Of a DNA stretch of 64,000 nt, positions 1 to 9,537 are shown in pieces. A model generated the notes under the pieces. It saw only the letters and a list, made by a program, of their open reading frames with translations, made no database searches and was not told where the DNA came from. How positions within the stretch are numbered: position 1 is the first letter of the stretch; each line of letters opens with the position of its first letter. The DNA is from Halosolutus amylolyticus (lineage in GTDB: Archaea > Halobacteriota > Halobacteria > Halobacteriales > Natrialbaceae). The stretch covers positions 1 to 64,000 of the forward strand of contig NZ_JALIQP010000005.1 of NCBI RefSeq assembly GCF_023566055.1. The letters are read 5' to 3'. The position numbers and the translations under genes were made by a program.

Positions 1-119
1 GGCGGGGCAGTCCGGCCAGCGCAAAACGCTGGCTCAGACGCTTCAGACACCACTACAACTACGATCGACCGAATCAAGCACTCAATGGCCGAACGCCAGC
101 CGAGGAGGTGCTGAACTAG
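1..119 (+). CDS. Integrase-core transposase, C-terminal fragment (cut by window edge)
   Basis: The frame entering the window from the left ends at a TAG at 117-119. It encodes a tail containing the short motifs HHYNYDRPNQAL and GRTPAEEV. This YNxxRPxxAL...RTPAE pattern is characteristic of the end of DDE integrase-core (rve-type, IS3/IS481-like) transposases. The catalytic residues lie outside the window, so the element's family and integrity cannot be judged. It shows that an insertion sequence or its remnant borders the ABC transporter operon. Confidence 0.6.
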   Translation, partial: RGSPASAKRWLRRFRHHYNYDRPNQALNGRTPAEEVLN

Positions 120-210
120 ACAGTGCCCACGCGCATCGAAGTATAGAATACTGAAATGTTATGATTTCCAAAAGGTATTTATGACCGGATACGAAAGGTT
201 GGGTAGCACC

Positions 211-2007
211 ATGAGCCAAGAGAGTGTGCCACATAGCACCGCAGAGACATCACGGCGGCGACTCCTGCAGTCCACCGGCGCGGCCGGTGCGGCGGCGCTC
301 GCCGGCTGTTTCGGCGGCGGCGACAGCGACGGGCCGACCGGCGGGGAGATTACAGGCGACGAGCCGATGACCGAACGGACGTTCACCGCGCCGACGTCGG
401 TTATCCCGGGCGACATGCAGTGGAACGACTCGAACGACAGCAATTACCCGGACCGTCCCGGATTCGTGGTCTTCGACCGGTTGCTGTACTTCCGTGCGAC
501 GACGGGCGAATTCGTCGAGGGGGCACTCTCCGACTGGGAGGTCGGCGAGGACACGGCGACGCTGACGCTCCAGGAGGGGGTGACCTGGCACAACGGTGAG
601 GACGCCACGGCGGCGGACCTCGAGCGAAAGCTGCACATCTCTCTGTACGACAATCACCCGATGGGGAACTACACCTCGGTCGAGAACGTCGAGGCTGTCG
701 ACGACAGGTCCGTCGAGATCGGGCTCGAAGCCGACGTCTCCGAGCCCGTTTTTCTCAACTCGATTCGGGCTCTGCAACTGGACAGGCCGGCCGAGCAGTA
801 CGAGGATATCCGCCAGGAGTTGGCGGACGATCCCGACTCGACGGCACTGACGGAGTTCGCGCCCGAAGAGCCGATCGGGACCGGCCCGTTCGCGTACGAA
901 AACGCGGGTGAACAGGAACTCGTTACCACGAAGTTCGAGGACTCCCACTGGGCCGACGACGTCAACTTCAGGGAGTACCGGTTCCAGTTCATCGACGGGA
1001 ACGAGCAGGCCTGGCAGGCGATCCGCGGCGGCACGGTCGACGCGCTGCACAACATCTTCACCTCGCCGGACATCAAGGCGTCGTTCCCCGACACTGTCGT
1101 CGAGATCCAACAGCCAACTAACTGGGGGAAATCGATCGCGTTCGACCACGAACACGAGCACCTCGGGCAGCGCGAGGTCCGGCAGGCGATCGCTCACGCG
1201 ATCGATCGGGAGGTCGTCGCGGAGAACTCTGCGGGCGGCGGCGACGCGAAGGCACCCGTGGAGATACCGACCGGCATCGCCGGGAACTTCGATGGGTCGG
1301 CCCAGGACTGGCTCGACGATCCGGACGACTTCGAGGATTACTCCGGGCAGAACACCGAGCGGGCCGCCGAACTGCTCGAGGAGGCCGGCTTCTCGCGGGA
1401 GAACGGCACCTGGGTCGACGAGGACGGCGAGACACTCGAGTTCGAGTACAAGGTGCCTGCCGCCTGGAACGACTGGGTCGACGCGGCGATCACGATGAAC
1501 CAGCACCTCCAGGACTTCGGCATCGAGACGAATCTCGTCACCCGTGACGACGGCGTCTACTTCGGGGAGGACCTCTACGGCGACACCGGCTTCGACGCGG
1601 CCGGGTTCTGGTTCTCGGACGGGTGGACGTATCCGTACCACTCCCTCAACTGGAGTCTCAACAGCTGGGACGCCCGGAACGTCTACAACTATCCCGAGTC
1701 GGTCGACGTTCCGCCGATCGGGGAGCCGGACGGCGAGTCCGAGACGATCGAGTTCGGTCCCGAGTTCGAAGCGCTCGTCGGCATGGATCCCGACAGCGAC
1801 GGAACACGCCAGAAGATCAACGAGCTGGCGTGGGCGTTCAACTACGACCTCCCGCTGCTTCCACTCATGGAGAAGGTCGACCAGTGTTTCGTCTCGACCG
1901 AGAATTTCAAAGTCGTCGACGAGTCGGATGCGGACGCGTCCGGGATCCAGTATCCGACGACGTTCCTCCCCCGAGTCGGGAAGCTCGTAGCGAGAGCCGA
2001 GGAGTAG
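211..2007 (+). CDS. ABC transporter substrate-binding lipoprotein (SBP family 5, Opp/Dpp type)
   Basis: This is a 598-aa extracytoplasmic solute-binding protein of the oligopeptide/dipeptide type (SBP_bac_5), a subfamily that in archaea often binds oligosaccharides. The N-terminus has a Tat motif (SRRRLLQ) followed by a lipobox (ALAGC), so it should be exported folded and lipid-anchored. The ATG at 211 is preferred to the in-frame ATG at 181, because 181 overlaps a TATA-like TATTTATG at 176-183 and 211 places the Tat motif close to the N-terminus. The gene is first in an operon with two permeases and two ATPases. The ligand is not evident; the nearby GH81 glucanase suggests beta-1,3-gluco-oligosaccharides, but peptides remain possible. 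Confidence 0.9.
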   Translation: MSQESVPHSTAETSRRRLLQSTGAAGAAALAGCFGGGDSDGPTGGEITGDEPMTERTFTAPTSVIPGDMQWNDSNDSNYPDRPGFVVFDRLLYFRATTGEFVEGALSDWEVGEDTATLTLQEGVTWHNGEDATAADLERKLHISLYDNHPMGNYTSVENVEAVDDRSVEIGLEADVSEPVFLNSIRALQLDRPAEQYEDIRQELADDPDSTALTEFAPEEPIGTGPFAYENAGEQELVTTKFEDSHWADDVNFREYRFQFIDGNEQAWQAIRGGTVDALHNIFTSPDIKASFPDTVVEIQQPTNWGKSIAFDHEHEHLGQREVRQAIAHAIDREVVAENSAGGGDAKAPVEIPTGIAGNFDGSAQDWLDDPDDFEDYSGQNTERAAELLEEAGFSRENGTWVDEDGETLEFEYKVPAAWNDWVDAAITMNQHLQDFGIETNLVTRDDGVYFGEDLYGDTGFDAAGFWFSDGWTYPYHSLNWSLNSWDARNVYNYPESVDVPPIGEPDGESETIEFGPEFEALVGMDPDSDGTRQKINELAWAFNYDLPLLPLMEKVDQCFVSTENFKVVDESDADASGIQYPTTFLPRVGKLVARAEE

Positions 2008-2073
2008 CTCGGACGAGTCCAATGACGCTTTCAATAACGGGACGAATCCTATACGGTATCAAATAATAGATTC

Positions 2074-3099
2074 ATGCAAAAATACTACGTTGAACGCACA
2101 TTCCAGGCGATCGTCACGGTTGTGTCGGTGATGACCCTCGCGTTCTTCCTGCTTCGGTTGATGCCGGGGAACCCTGCGGACGCCTACCGCGCCGAACTCA
2201 TCCAGAACAATCCCGAGATGTCACAGGCCGTGATCGACCAGCGCGTCGAGCGCAAGCTCAACGTCCTCCCGTCCGACCCACTCCACGAGCAGTACCTGAC
2301 CTACGTGGGCGGGCTGCTTCGGGGCGACCTGGGCGAGTCGATCAACGAGGGCGTCCCGGTATCGGAGATCATCGCGGGTGCGCTCCCCTGGACGATCTTC
2401 ACGATGTCTATCGCGCTGTTGCTCTCGTTCACCATCGGCATCTCGCTCGGCGCCGCAATGGCGTACAAGGAGGGGAGCAGATTCGACTACGGGTCCTCCG
2501 TGCTCTCGATCCTGCTCAACTCGATCCCGAACTACATCGTCGGCATCCTGCTCATCTGGTTCCTCGGCTACCGGCTCGAACTGTTCCCTACTGGCGGCCG
2601 GTACTCGAACGACATGGAACCGGCGATGTCGCCGCTGGAGCCACTGGCGACGGCCGCGTTCCTCGGCGACGCGTTCTGGCACGCGTCGCTGTTGATCGCG
2701 TCGTTCACGATCGTCGCTGCCGGGGGCTGGGCGCTGGGAATGCGAGGGAACAGCATCCAGGTGCTCGGTGAGGACTACCTGCGGGTCGCGCGTCTCCGCG
2801 GGCTGTCCGAGCGGCGGATCGCGACGCGGTACGTCGGGCGGAACGCGGTACTCCCGCTGTACACGGCGCTCCTGATCGCGATCGGGTTCGCGCTCGGCGG
2901 CAGCGTCATCCTCGAACAGGTGTTTACCTACCCCGGCGTGGGGTACTACATGATCGAGGCGCTCGAGGCCCGCGACTATCCGCTCATGATGGGCATCTTC
3001 CTGGTGATGACGATCGCGGTGGTGATCGGCGTCTACATCGCCGACCTCACCTACGGGATCATCGACCCCCGCGCCCAGGCTCGAGGAGGTGAGCACTGA
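2074..3099 (+). CDS. ABC transporter permease (DppB/OppB-type)
   Basis: This 341-aa integral membrane protein has about six transmembrane segments and the classic N-terminus of DppB/OppB permeases (FFLLRLMPGNPAD). The cytoplasmic loop near residues 220-240 (GEDYLRVARLRGLS) is the EAA-like coupling motif that contacts the ATPases. It forms the transmembrane channel with the next gene. It starts 66 nt after the binding-protein gene and its stop codon overlaps the start of the next permease by one base, which indicates one operon. Confidence 0.93.
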   Translation: MQKYYVERTFQAIVTVVSVMTLAFFLLRLMPGNPADAYRAELIQNNPEMSQAVIDQRVERKLNVLPSDPLHEQYLTYVGGLLRGDLGESINEGVPVSEIIAGALPWTIFTMSIALLLSFTIGISLGAAMAYKEGSRFDYGSSVLSILLNSIPNYIVGILLIWFLGYRLELFPTGGRYSNDMEPAMSPLEPLATAAFLGDAFWHASLLIASFTIVAAGGWALGMRGNSIQVLGEDYLRVARLRGLSERRIATRYVGRNAVLPLYTALLIAIGFALGGSVILEQVFTYPGVGYYMIEALEARDYPLMMGIFLVMTIAVVIGVYIADLTYGIIDPRAQARGGEH

Positions 3100-4139
3100 T
3101 GAGCGAACGAACGGAGTCGCTTGGCGCGCTCAACGACGGCGATGCGTTCGAGACCGTCGCCGACAATACGCTGAGCCGGAGAGAACGGTACCGGCGGCTG
3201 GTCGATCGCTGGGTCCTCGCCCCGGGGAGGATCGTCTGGAGCGACGTCCGCGCTCGCATCGGCGCGCTCATCCTTCTGCTGTACGTGCTCGTGGGTCTGC
3301 TCGGCCCGAGACTCTACCCGGAACCGGCGGTCAACCAGGGGCCGAGATCGGTCACGCCGCTCGCTGAGGGGCTGACCTACCCCCTGGGGACCGACAACCT
3401 CGGCCGCGACATCCTCGGCCAGATCATCTGGGCGACGCCGTCGATGCTGCAGATGATCATGGCTGGAGGGTTGTTCGTAACGGTCATGGGAGTGGCCGTT
3501 GGCACGACCGCGGGGTACGCTGGCGGGCGGACCGACCGGGTGATCTCGCTGATTACGGATATCGTGATGACGATCCCGGGGCTCCCGCTCATCGTCATCC
3601 TGGCTGCGATACTCGAACCGCAGAATCCGATCGTTATGGGACTCATCCTGACGATCAACGTCTGGGCGGGCCTCGCCCGAGAGATCCGGTCGCAGGTCCT
3701 CTCTATCAGCCGACACTCGTACGTCGAGGCGTCGAAAGCGATGGGGCTGTCGACGCCGTCGATCATGGTCAAAGACGTCCTTCCCAACATCATGCCATAC
3801 GTACTGATTACGTTCGTCAACGCAGCGAGACAGGTCATCTTCGCATCGGTCGGACTGTACTTCCTCGGCGTGTTGCCTTACGACAGCGTCGTCAACTGGG
3901 GCGTCATGATCGACCAGGCGGTCAGCGGCGGTGCGATGCACGTCACGTCGATGGCCCACTGGCTGATCGCGCCGCTGGCGACGATCACGCTCCTGTCGTT
4001 CGGGCTGATCCTGTTCTCCCAGGGTACCGATCGGATGTTCAACCCGCGCGTTCGCGCCCGTCACTCCTCGACGACTAGCTCGGACGGCGAGCCGACCGAC
4101 GACGGAGCGACGCCGACGACCGGAGGTGGTGTCCGATGA
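3099..4139 (+). CDS. ABC transporter permease (DppC/OppC-type)
   Basis: This 346-aa permease is the DppC/OppC partner. It has an N-terminal extension of about 45 residues before the first membrane helix, a periplasmic segment with the family motif PLGTDNLGRD, and a coupling loop (SYVEASKAMGLS). Translation starts at an ATG overlapping the upstream stop (TGATG), with a good ribosome-binding site (GGAGGTGA) just ahead at about 3085-3092. Its end overlaps the next gene by 4 nt. The protein should heterodimerise with the upstream permease. Confidence 0.93.
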   Translation: MSERTESLGALNDGDAFETVADNTLSRRERYRRLVDRWVLAPGRIVWSDVRARIGALILLLYVLVGLLGPRLYPEPAVNQGPRSVTPLAEGLTYPLGTDNLGRDILGQIIWATPSMLQMIMAGGLFVTVMGVAVGTTAGYAGGRTDRVISLITDIVMTIPGLPLIVILAAILEPQNPIVMGLILTINVWAGLAREIRSQVLSISRHSYVEASKAMGLSTPSIMVKDVLPNIMPYVLITFVNAARQVIFASVGLYFLGVLPYDSVVNWGVMIDQAVSGGAMHVTSMAHWLIAPLATITLLSFGLILFSQGTDRMFNPRVRARHSSTTSSDGEPTDDGATPTTGGGVR

Positions 4140-5194
4140 GCCGAGGCACCGACGCCGCAAGCGCCGTCGGGACCGGCTCGGGCTCCGACCACGTCCTCGA
4201 ATGTCGCGACGTCACCGTCGAGTTTCACATGGATCGGGGCACCTCGAAGGTCCTCAACGGGATGGATATCGACATCGAGCGCAACGAGATCATCGGCATC
4301 GTCGGCGAATCCGGCTCCGGGAAGTCGATGTTCGCGTCCGCGCTGCTGGACGCCGTCGTCGAACCCGGCGTCACCTCTGGGTCGATCAGCTACCGGCCGT
4401 CGGAGGGCGACCCGGTCGACGTTCTGGACCTCTCGACGGACCGGCTTCGCCAGCTTCGCTGGGAGGAAATTTCGATGGTGTTCCAGGGCGCCCTCTCGTC
4501 GTTCAACCCGACGCTGAAGCTTCGTGGACACTTCGTGGAGACCCTCGACGCGCACGGGTACGACGTCGAGACGGGGATGGAACGCACGCGCGAACTCCTT
4601 GCGGACCTGTACCTCGATCCCGATCGGGTGCTCGATTCGTACCCGCACGAACTCTCGGGCGGGATGAAACAGCGCGCGCTTATCGCGCTCTCGCTCGTCC
4701 TCGAACCGGAAGTGCTCGTGATGGACGAACCGACGGCAGCGCTGGACCTGCTGATGCAGCGATCGATCGTCAGCCTGCTCTCGGACCTCCGGGACAAGTA
4801 CGACCTGACGATGGTATTCATTACGCACGACCTCCCGCTCGTGACGAAACTCGCGGATCGGATCGGCGTCCTCTACGCGTTCGAACTCGCGGAGGTGGGC
4901 CGGACCGAGGAGATCCTTCGATCCCCGAAGCATCCGTACACGCGAGCGCTGCTGAACTCGACGCCCGACATCGAGTCGCCGCTCGAAGAGATGCGACCGA
5001 TCGACGGATCGGCGCCCGATCCCGTCGACGTCCCGTCGGGCTGCCCGTACCACGAGCGCTGTCCCCTTGCGACCGACGACTGCGCGACGGTCACGCCCGA
5101 GATGGAGGCGGCCACCGAGACCCACGACATCGCCTGTCACCACTGGAACCGCGTCGACGACGAGATTGCCCTCACCACGGAGGTGGACCGATGA
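4136..5194 (+). CDS. ABC transporter ATP-binding protein (DppD/OppD-type)
   Basis: This 352-aa ATPase has a Walker A (GESGSGKS), the signature LSGGMKQR and a Walker B (VMDEPTAALD). The C-terminal oligopeptide/dipeptide transporter extension contains the Cys-rich GCPYHERCPLATDDC motif, which in OppD/DppD proteins can carry an Fe-S cluster. It overlaps the upstream permease and the downstream ATPase by ATGA junctions, so translation is coupled. It powers import through the two permeases. Confidence 0.93.
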   Translation: MSRGTDAASAVGTGSGSDHVLECRDVTVEFHMDRGTSKVLNGMDIDIERNEIIGIVGESGSGKSMFASALLDAVVEPGVTSGSISYRPSEGDPVDVLDLSTDRLRQLRWEEISMVFQGALSSFNPTLKLRGHFVETLDAHGYDVETGMERTRELLADLYLDPDRVLDSYPHELSGGMKQRALIALSLVLEPEVLVMDEPTAALDLLMQRSIVSLLSDLRDKYDLTMVFITHDLPLVTKLADRIGVLYAFELAEVGRTEEILRSPKHPYTRALLNSTPDIESPLEEMRPIDGSAPDPVDVPSGCPYHERCPLATDDCATVTPEMEAATETHDIACHHWNRVDDEIALTTEVDR

Positions 5195-6276
5195 GCGTCG
5201 ACGATCCCGTCGTCTCTCTGGAGAACGTCGAAGTCCACTTCGAGCAGGAGAGCGGGTTCAATCCGTTCGACGACCCGGAGACGGTCCGGGCCGTCGACGG
5301 CGTCGACCTCGAGATCCCCGAGAACGACGTCGTCGCGATCGTCGGCGAGTCCGGCAGCGGAAAAACGACGATCGGCAAGGCGGCTGTCGGCTTGCAGAAA
5401 CCGACCGGCGGGTCCGTCAAATTCCGGGGGCAGGACATCTGGGAGGCAAAACGGCGATTCTCGAATTCGTCGATTCCGTACGACGAGATCCGTCGATCGC
5501 TCCAGATCATCCACCAGGACCCCGGCTCGTCGCTGAATCCCCACCGAACCGTCGAAGCCTCGCTCGCCGAACCGCTGAAGAAACACCAGGCCGACCTGGG
5601 GCCCGAGGACCGCGAGGCGCGGATCCTCGCGATGCTCGATCGCGTCGGCATGTCGCCGCCACACGACTACGCTAGGCGGTATCCCCACCAGCTCAGCGGC
5701 GGGGAGAAACAGCGCGTCGCGCTGGTCCGGGCGCTGCTGATGAACCCGGATCTCATCCTGGCCGACGAGGCCGTCAGCGCGCTCGACGTCTCGCTTCGGG
5801 TCGAAGTGATGGACCTGATGCTCGACCTGCAAGCGCAGTTCGACACGTCGTTCCTGTTCATCTCTCACGACCTCTCGAACGCGCGCTACCTGGCCGAACA
5901 CGCCGACGGCCGACTCGGCGTGATGTACCTCGGCGAACTCGTCGAACTCGGGAAGGCCGAGGAGGTCCTCCGGAACCCACAACACCCCTACACGAAGGTG
6001 CTGAAGTGGGCGACGCCGTCGCTCGGTCTCGAGGAGGGCGCGGCCGAACCGCCGGTCCGGGAGATCGACATCCCCGATCCGATCGATCCGCCGTCTGGCT
6101 GCCGGTTCCACACGCGATGCCCGTACGCGACGGAGTACTGCCGGGAGTCGACGCCCGATCGCCGGTCGGTCGGTGAGGGAACCCATCGCGCGTCCTGCTT
6201 CCGTCTCGACGTGGGCAGCGACTACTGGCGCAGCGATCCCCTGGAGGGCGCCAGTCTGGAAGCGGACGAGCGGTAA
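5191..6276 (+). CDS. ABC transporter ATP-binding protein (DppF/OppF-type)
   Basis: This is the second ATPase of the importer (361 aa), with Walker A (GESGSGKTT), signature LSGGEKQR, Walker B with DEAVSALD, and the C-terminal GCRFHTRCPYATEYC motif. The same frame stays open far upstream, but the ATG at 5191 is chosen because it gives the normal family N-terminus (SLENVEVHF) and an ATGA overlap with the preceding ATPase. It is the last gene of the five-gene operon. Confidence 0.92.
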   Translation: MSVDDPVVSLENVEVHFEQESGFNPFDDPETVRAVDGVDLEIPENDVVAIVGESGSGKTTIGKAAVGLQKPTGGSVKFRGQDIWEAKRRFSNSSIPYDEIRRSLQIIHQDPGSSLNPHRTVEASLAEPLKKHQADLGPEDREARILAMLDRVGMSPPHDYARRYPHQLSGGEKQRVALVRALLMNPDLILADEAVSALDVSLRVEVMDLMLDLQAQFDTSFLFISHDLSNARYLAEHADGRLGVMYLGELVELGKAEEVLRNPQHPYTKVLKWATPSLGLEEGAAEPPVREIDIPDPIDPPSGCRFHTRCPYATEYCRESTPDRRSVGEGTHRASCFRLDVGSDYWRSDPLEGASLEADER

Positions 6277-6369
6277 GCGACGACCGCTTTGTGCCGACTC
6301 GTCGGTTGCCACCTTTCCGGACGAGATTCGCTTCTGTCGAGCGATAGCTGTCCGGTCCTGGGCGTCGTC

Positions 6370-6617
6370 GCCTCGCTCTCGGGGTCCATCCGGGCGGTCA
6401 GATCGCCGTCTGGGGCGGCCTCCACGATGGTCCGATACCCGTCGGCCTCGCGTTCGAGGTACCGGTTTCGTTGCCCGGTCTCGGCACGGGCCTGCTCGGT
6501 GTCTTCGCGAGCGTTTCGCGCCTCTCGGATCCGATCGCGCAACGCGTCGCGCATATCGCGCCGCGGCACCCTCTCACCTCGTCGGATGGTCGGACGCGGT
6601 TTCGGGAACCGTCTCAT
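6370..6617 (-). pseudogene. Fragment of a haloarchaeal methyl-accepting transducer (Htr/HAMP-linker region)
   Basis: On the minus strand a short open stretch reads like the coiled-coil and HAMP-like linker of halobacterial Htr signal transducers: a helical run of RIREARNAREDTEQARAE, then GDLTARMDPESEAT. Htr proteins typically carry GDLTxRMDPE(S/T) at this point, followed by the signalling domain. Here the similarity stops after a few residues and no sensor or signalling domain follows, so it appears to be a decayed fragment. It lies between the transporter operon and the glucanase. Confidence 0.5.
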
Positions 6618-6626
6618 TTCGAACGA

Positions 6627-6636
6627 CTTATCATAT
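6627..6636 (+). promoter_or_regulatory. TATA-like box of the GH81 gene
   Basis: An AT-rich CTTATCATAT lies about 27 nt upstream of the ATG at 6659 in otherwise GC-rich DNA. That is the spacing expected for a leaderless haloarchaeal transcript starting at or next to the start codon. The sequence is seen; promoter activity is inferred. Confidence 0.45.
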
Positions 6637-6658
6637 CGATAACCGAACCAATTTGTCG

Positions 6659-9028
6659 ATGGTTGGAAAATGTAGCCGCCGCTCTCTCCTGGCGATCGGG
6701 ACGACGGGCGTAACGGGCGTGATTGCCGGCTGTTCGGGTATCGGAACGACGGACGAACCAGCGGACGACGACTCGACCGAAGCCAATCAAGCGGAGGCCG
6801 GGACCGACGACGAGGATATCGGCGCGGTAGGCAAAGCCAGCTACCGGACGACCAAACCGGCCGTCAGACAGGAGCCGCCGACGGAGGTCTACGTCGCCGA
6901 GGAACGGCGGGACGATCCCCTGCCGACCAACAACTGGTGGGGGTCGCTCGTGTGGGAGGGCCACCTACTCGAGAGCGACGCGTCTCTCTGGAGCCACCCG
7001 CTCGTGAGTTCGACCGGCCCGCAGGGGTTCGTCATCGGCGGCCAGGGCGAGTGGGAGGTCGGGAGTGGGCCGGCCGGGCCGAACTTCGCGACGCGCCCGA
7101 TCGAACTCGCGGCGACCGTCGGCTTCGACGGGGCGACGTTCGACGAGTCCGTGGTGACCGACTGGACGGACTGGTCGGTCTCGTTCGCCATGGAGAGTTC
7201 GAACGGACGCATCGACGCGACGCTGGTTCGAGGATCGCCGTACGCGTACCTACGCGTAGACGGTGACCCCGTGACCGTCGCCTTCGACCAGGCGGACGCG
7301 GACCCCTCAGTGTGGGTGGACGACGGCTCGACGATCGGTCTCAGCGTCGGCGACACCCACTACGGCCTGTACGCCCCCTCGGAGGCGGAGTGGTCGTTCG
7401 ACGGGGACGGGACGTTCTCCTCGTCGCTCGGCGACGGTGAGTACCTCACGGTCGCGTTGCTTCCCGAGGCGGGCGAGGAGGTGCTCGAAACCTTCGGTGC
7501 ATACGCTCACGCCCACGTCGTCGATACGCGACTCGACTGGGAGTACGACGAGTCGACGAGCGAGGTCCACACCACGTACCACTTCGAGACCGAAGCGATG
7601 GAGGGCGATGCGTCGGGGACGATTACGGGTATGTTCCCACACCAGCACGAGTACACCGACGAACAGCCACTCGGGTACACGTTCGACTCGCCGCGGGGGA
7701 CGATGGAGACGATCGAGACCAGTTCCTACCGCGTCACGCACACCTATCACGGGATCCTTCCCCACCTGCCGGACGTCGGCGGCTACGACCGCGATCGCCT
7801 CGCCTCGTACCTCTCCGAGGCGACGAACGGCCAGATCATCCGGCCCGGCCAGGAAGGCGACGGGGAGGGCGCCTACTGGACCGGGAAGAACTTCAATCGT
7901 GCCAGCGACCTCGTCGGCATCGCCCAGCACCTCGGTGACGAAGAGCGGGCCCAGCAGATCCTCGATACGATGCGAGAGCGCCTCGAGGACTGGTTCCAGG
8001 CGACCGACGACGACGGGCAACTCGCTCAATCCCGCGTGTTCTACTACAACGAGCTGTGGGGGACGCTGATCGCCTATCCCGCCCTCCACGGCGCGCCCGA
8101 GTTCCTGAACGACCACCACTTCCACTACGGCTACTACCTCCGCGGAGCGGCCGAGATCGCGCGTAACGACCCCGACTGGGCCGCCGAGTCCGAGTGGGGC
8201 GGGATGGTAGAGCTGTTGATCCGCGACTTCGCGAACCCCGATCGAGACGACGACACCTTCCCGTTCCTGCGAACGTTCGATCCCTACAGCGGCCACTCGT
8301 GGGCTGGCGGGGCGTCCGGCGGCGCCTTCGGGAACAACCAGGAGTCGAGTTCCGAGGCGATAAACGCCTACGCGGCGATCATCCAGTGGGGCGAGTACAC
8401 GGACGACGAGGAGCTTCGAGACCTCGGCGTCTTCCTGTACACCCGGGAGGTAAACGCCGCTCGCGAGTACTGGTTCGACGAGGACGGCGACTCTCTACCG
8501 GTGCTCGACGAGTGGCAGTTCGACCAGACGACGATGGTCTGGGATAGCGGGGTCGCGTACACGACGTGGTGGACCGACCATCCCGAACCGGTCCACGGCA
8601 TCAACTGGTTGCCCCTCGGCGGCCACTCGCTGTACCTCGGTCTCGACGACGCGTACGCGGACGCCAACTACGGGACCGTCGAGGACGCCGTCGACGGCAC
8701 CTTCTCCTACTGGGAGGACCTGCTGTGGAAGTACCGTGCGCTCTCCGATCCGGACGACGCGATGGGGCAGTTCGACGCCGACGGCGACGCGTACGATCCG
8801 GAGTTCGGCGACTCTCGGGCACACACCTACCACTGGCTCGCCACGTTCCGGCGGGTCGGCTCGCCCGATCCGACGATCACCGCGGACGCGCCGCTGGCCG
8901 TCGTCTTCGGTGACGACGAGAGAACGTACGCCGCGTACAACCCGGACGACGAGGAGACGATCGTCTCGTTCTCTGACGGGACGACGATCGTCGTCGGTCC
9001 GGGAGAACTGGCAACCGCACAGGGGTAG
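6659..9028 (+). CDS. Secreted GH81 endo-beta-1,3-glucanase (lipoprotein)
   Basis: This 789-aa protein looks like a glycoside hydrolase family 81 enzyme, which hydrolyses internal beta-1,3-glucosidic bonds (laminarin-type glucans) with inversion. Visible signatures are the N-terminal PLPTNNWWGSLV, the YYYNELWGTL/HDHHFHYGYY-type region (NDHHFHYGYYLRGAAEIA), and the catalytic segment NNQESSSEAINAY near residue 560, where GH81 enzymes carry their catalytic glutamates. The N-terminus has a Tat-like SRRSLLAI and a lipobox (IAGC), so it is exported and membrane-anchored outside the cell. The start at 6659 is chosen because upstream codons give no signal peptide and a TATA-like box sits at the right distance. 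Its position next to an oligosaccharide-type importer and a TrmB regulator fits a glucan-utilisation locus. Confidence 0.85.
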   Translation: MVGKCSRRSLLAIGTTGVTGVIAGCSGIGTTDEPADDDSTEANQAEAGTDDEDIGAVGKASYRTTKPAVRQEPPTEVYVAEERRDDPLPTNNWWGSLVWEGHLLESDASLWSHPLVSSTGPQGFVIGGQGEWEVGSGPAGPNFATRPIELAATVGFDGATFDESVVTDWTDWSVSFAMESSNGRIDATLVRGSPYAYLRVDGDPVTVAFDQADADPSVWVDDGSTIGLSVGDTHYGLYAPSEAEWSFDGDGTFSSSLGDGEYLTVALLPEAGEEVLETFGAYAHAHVVDTRLDWEYDESTSEVHTTYHFETEAMEGDASGTITGMFPHQHEYTDEQPLGYTFDSPRGTMETIETSSYRVTHTYHGILPHLPDVGGYDRDRLASYLSEATNGQIIRPGQEGDGEGAYWTGKNFNRASDLVGIAQHLGDEERAQQILDTMRERLEDWFQATDDDGQLAQSRVFYYNELWGTLIAYPALHGAPEFLNDHHFHYGYYLRGAAEIARNDPDWAAESEWGGMVELLIRDFANPDRDDDTFPFLRTFDPYSGHSWAGGASGGAFGNNQESSSEAINAYAAIIQWGEYTDDEELRDLGVFLYTREVNAAREYWFDEDGDSLPVLDEWQFDQTTMVWDSGVAYTTWWTDHPEPVHGINWLPLGGHSLYLGLDDAYADANYGTVEDAVDGTFSYWEDLLWKYRALSDPDDAMGQFDADGDAYDPEFGDSRAHTYHWLATFRRVGSPDPTITADAPLAVVFGDDERTYAAYNPDDEETIVSFSDGTTIVVGPGELATAQG

Positions 9029-9177
9029 AACGCTGTCCGATCGGAAAATCACGTACGGGCCGATAGACGCCTTGGCGCGAGCTACGACGGAGTGCCGGGT
9101 CGACGCAACTAGCGTCACGTGTGCAGCTGCCAACGCGCGTCCAGTTCGCTCGACGTCGCCGCCGCGGCCACGGGCGA

Positions 9178-9417
9178 TCAGGCAGTCCGTCGACGTTTCC
9201 GACAGCGGTACAGGACGTAGCCCGCGGCGAAGAAGCCCGCGACGACGAGGGCGAAATCGGCGACGAGGATGGTTCTCGTTTCTGTGTCTTCGGGTCGTAG
9301 CCAGAGCGCGATCAACAAAAGCACCAACAGGACGGCTTCGAGCCCTAGCAGTAGTGCGACCGCGGAGCGGTACGCGCAGATCGTCTTCCAGAACCGATCC
9401 GAGTACGTGGCGCCCAT
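9178..9417 (-). CDS. Small membrane protein, two predicted helices
   Basis: This 79-aa protein has two hydrophobic helices (about residues 16-38 and 48-68) and a basic C-terminus (RCRKRRRTA), which suggests both ends face the cytoplasm. The frame is open further upstream to 9537, but the extra 40 residues are Ser/Pro/Arg-rich and look non-coding, so the ATG at 9417 is preferred. No family is recognised. It lies between the GH81 and TrmB genes and may be cotranscribed with the latter. Confidence 0.5.
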   Translation of the reverse strand: MGATYSDRFWKTICAYRSAVALLLGLEAVLLVLLLIALWLRPEDTETRTILVADFALVVAGFFAAGYVLYRCRKRRRTA

Positions 9418-9537
9418 CGATAGAGACCTCCGGGCGCTACTACTTGGAGATACTGGTCGTCGCGAAGGCGATCCGGTCGCGACGGCGGTCGAACGACCGA
9501 GCGAATCCGTCGGACTCATACGGACTACTGTAGTCAA

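Noticed and set aside
250-2034. Very long open frame antisense to the binding-protein gene
   Set aside because: High GC leaves antisense frames open. The translation is Arg/Val/Leu-rich with no domain, while the plus strand has a clear Tat lipoprotein.
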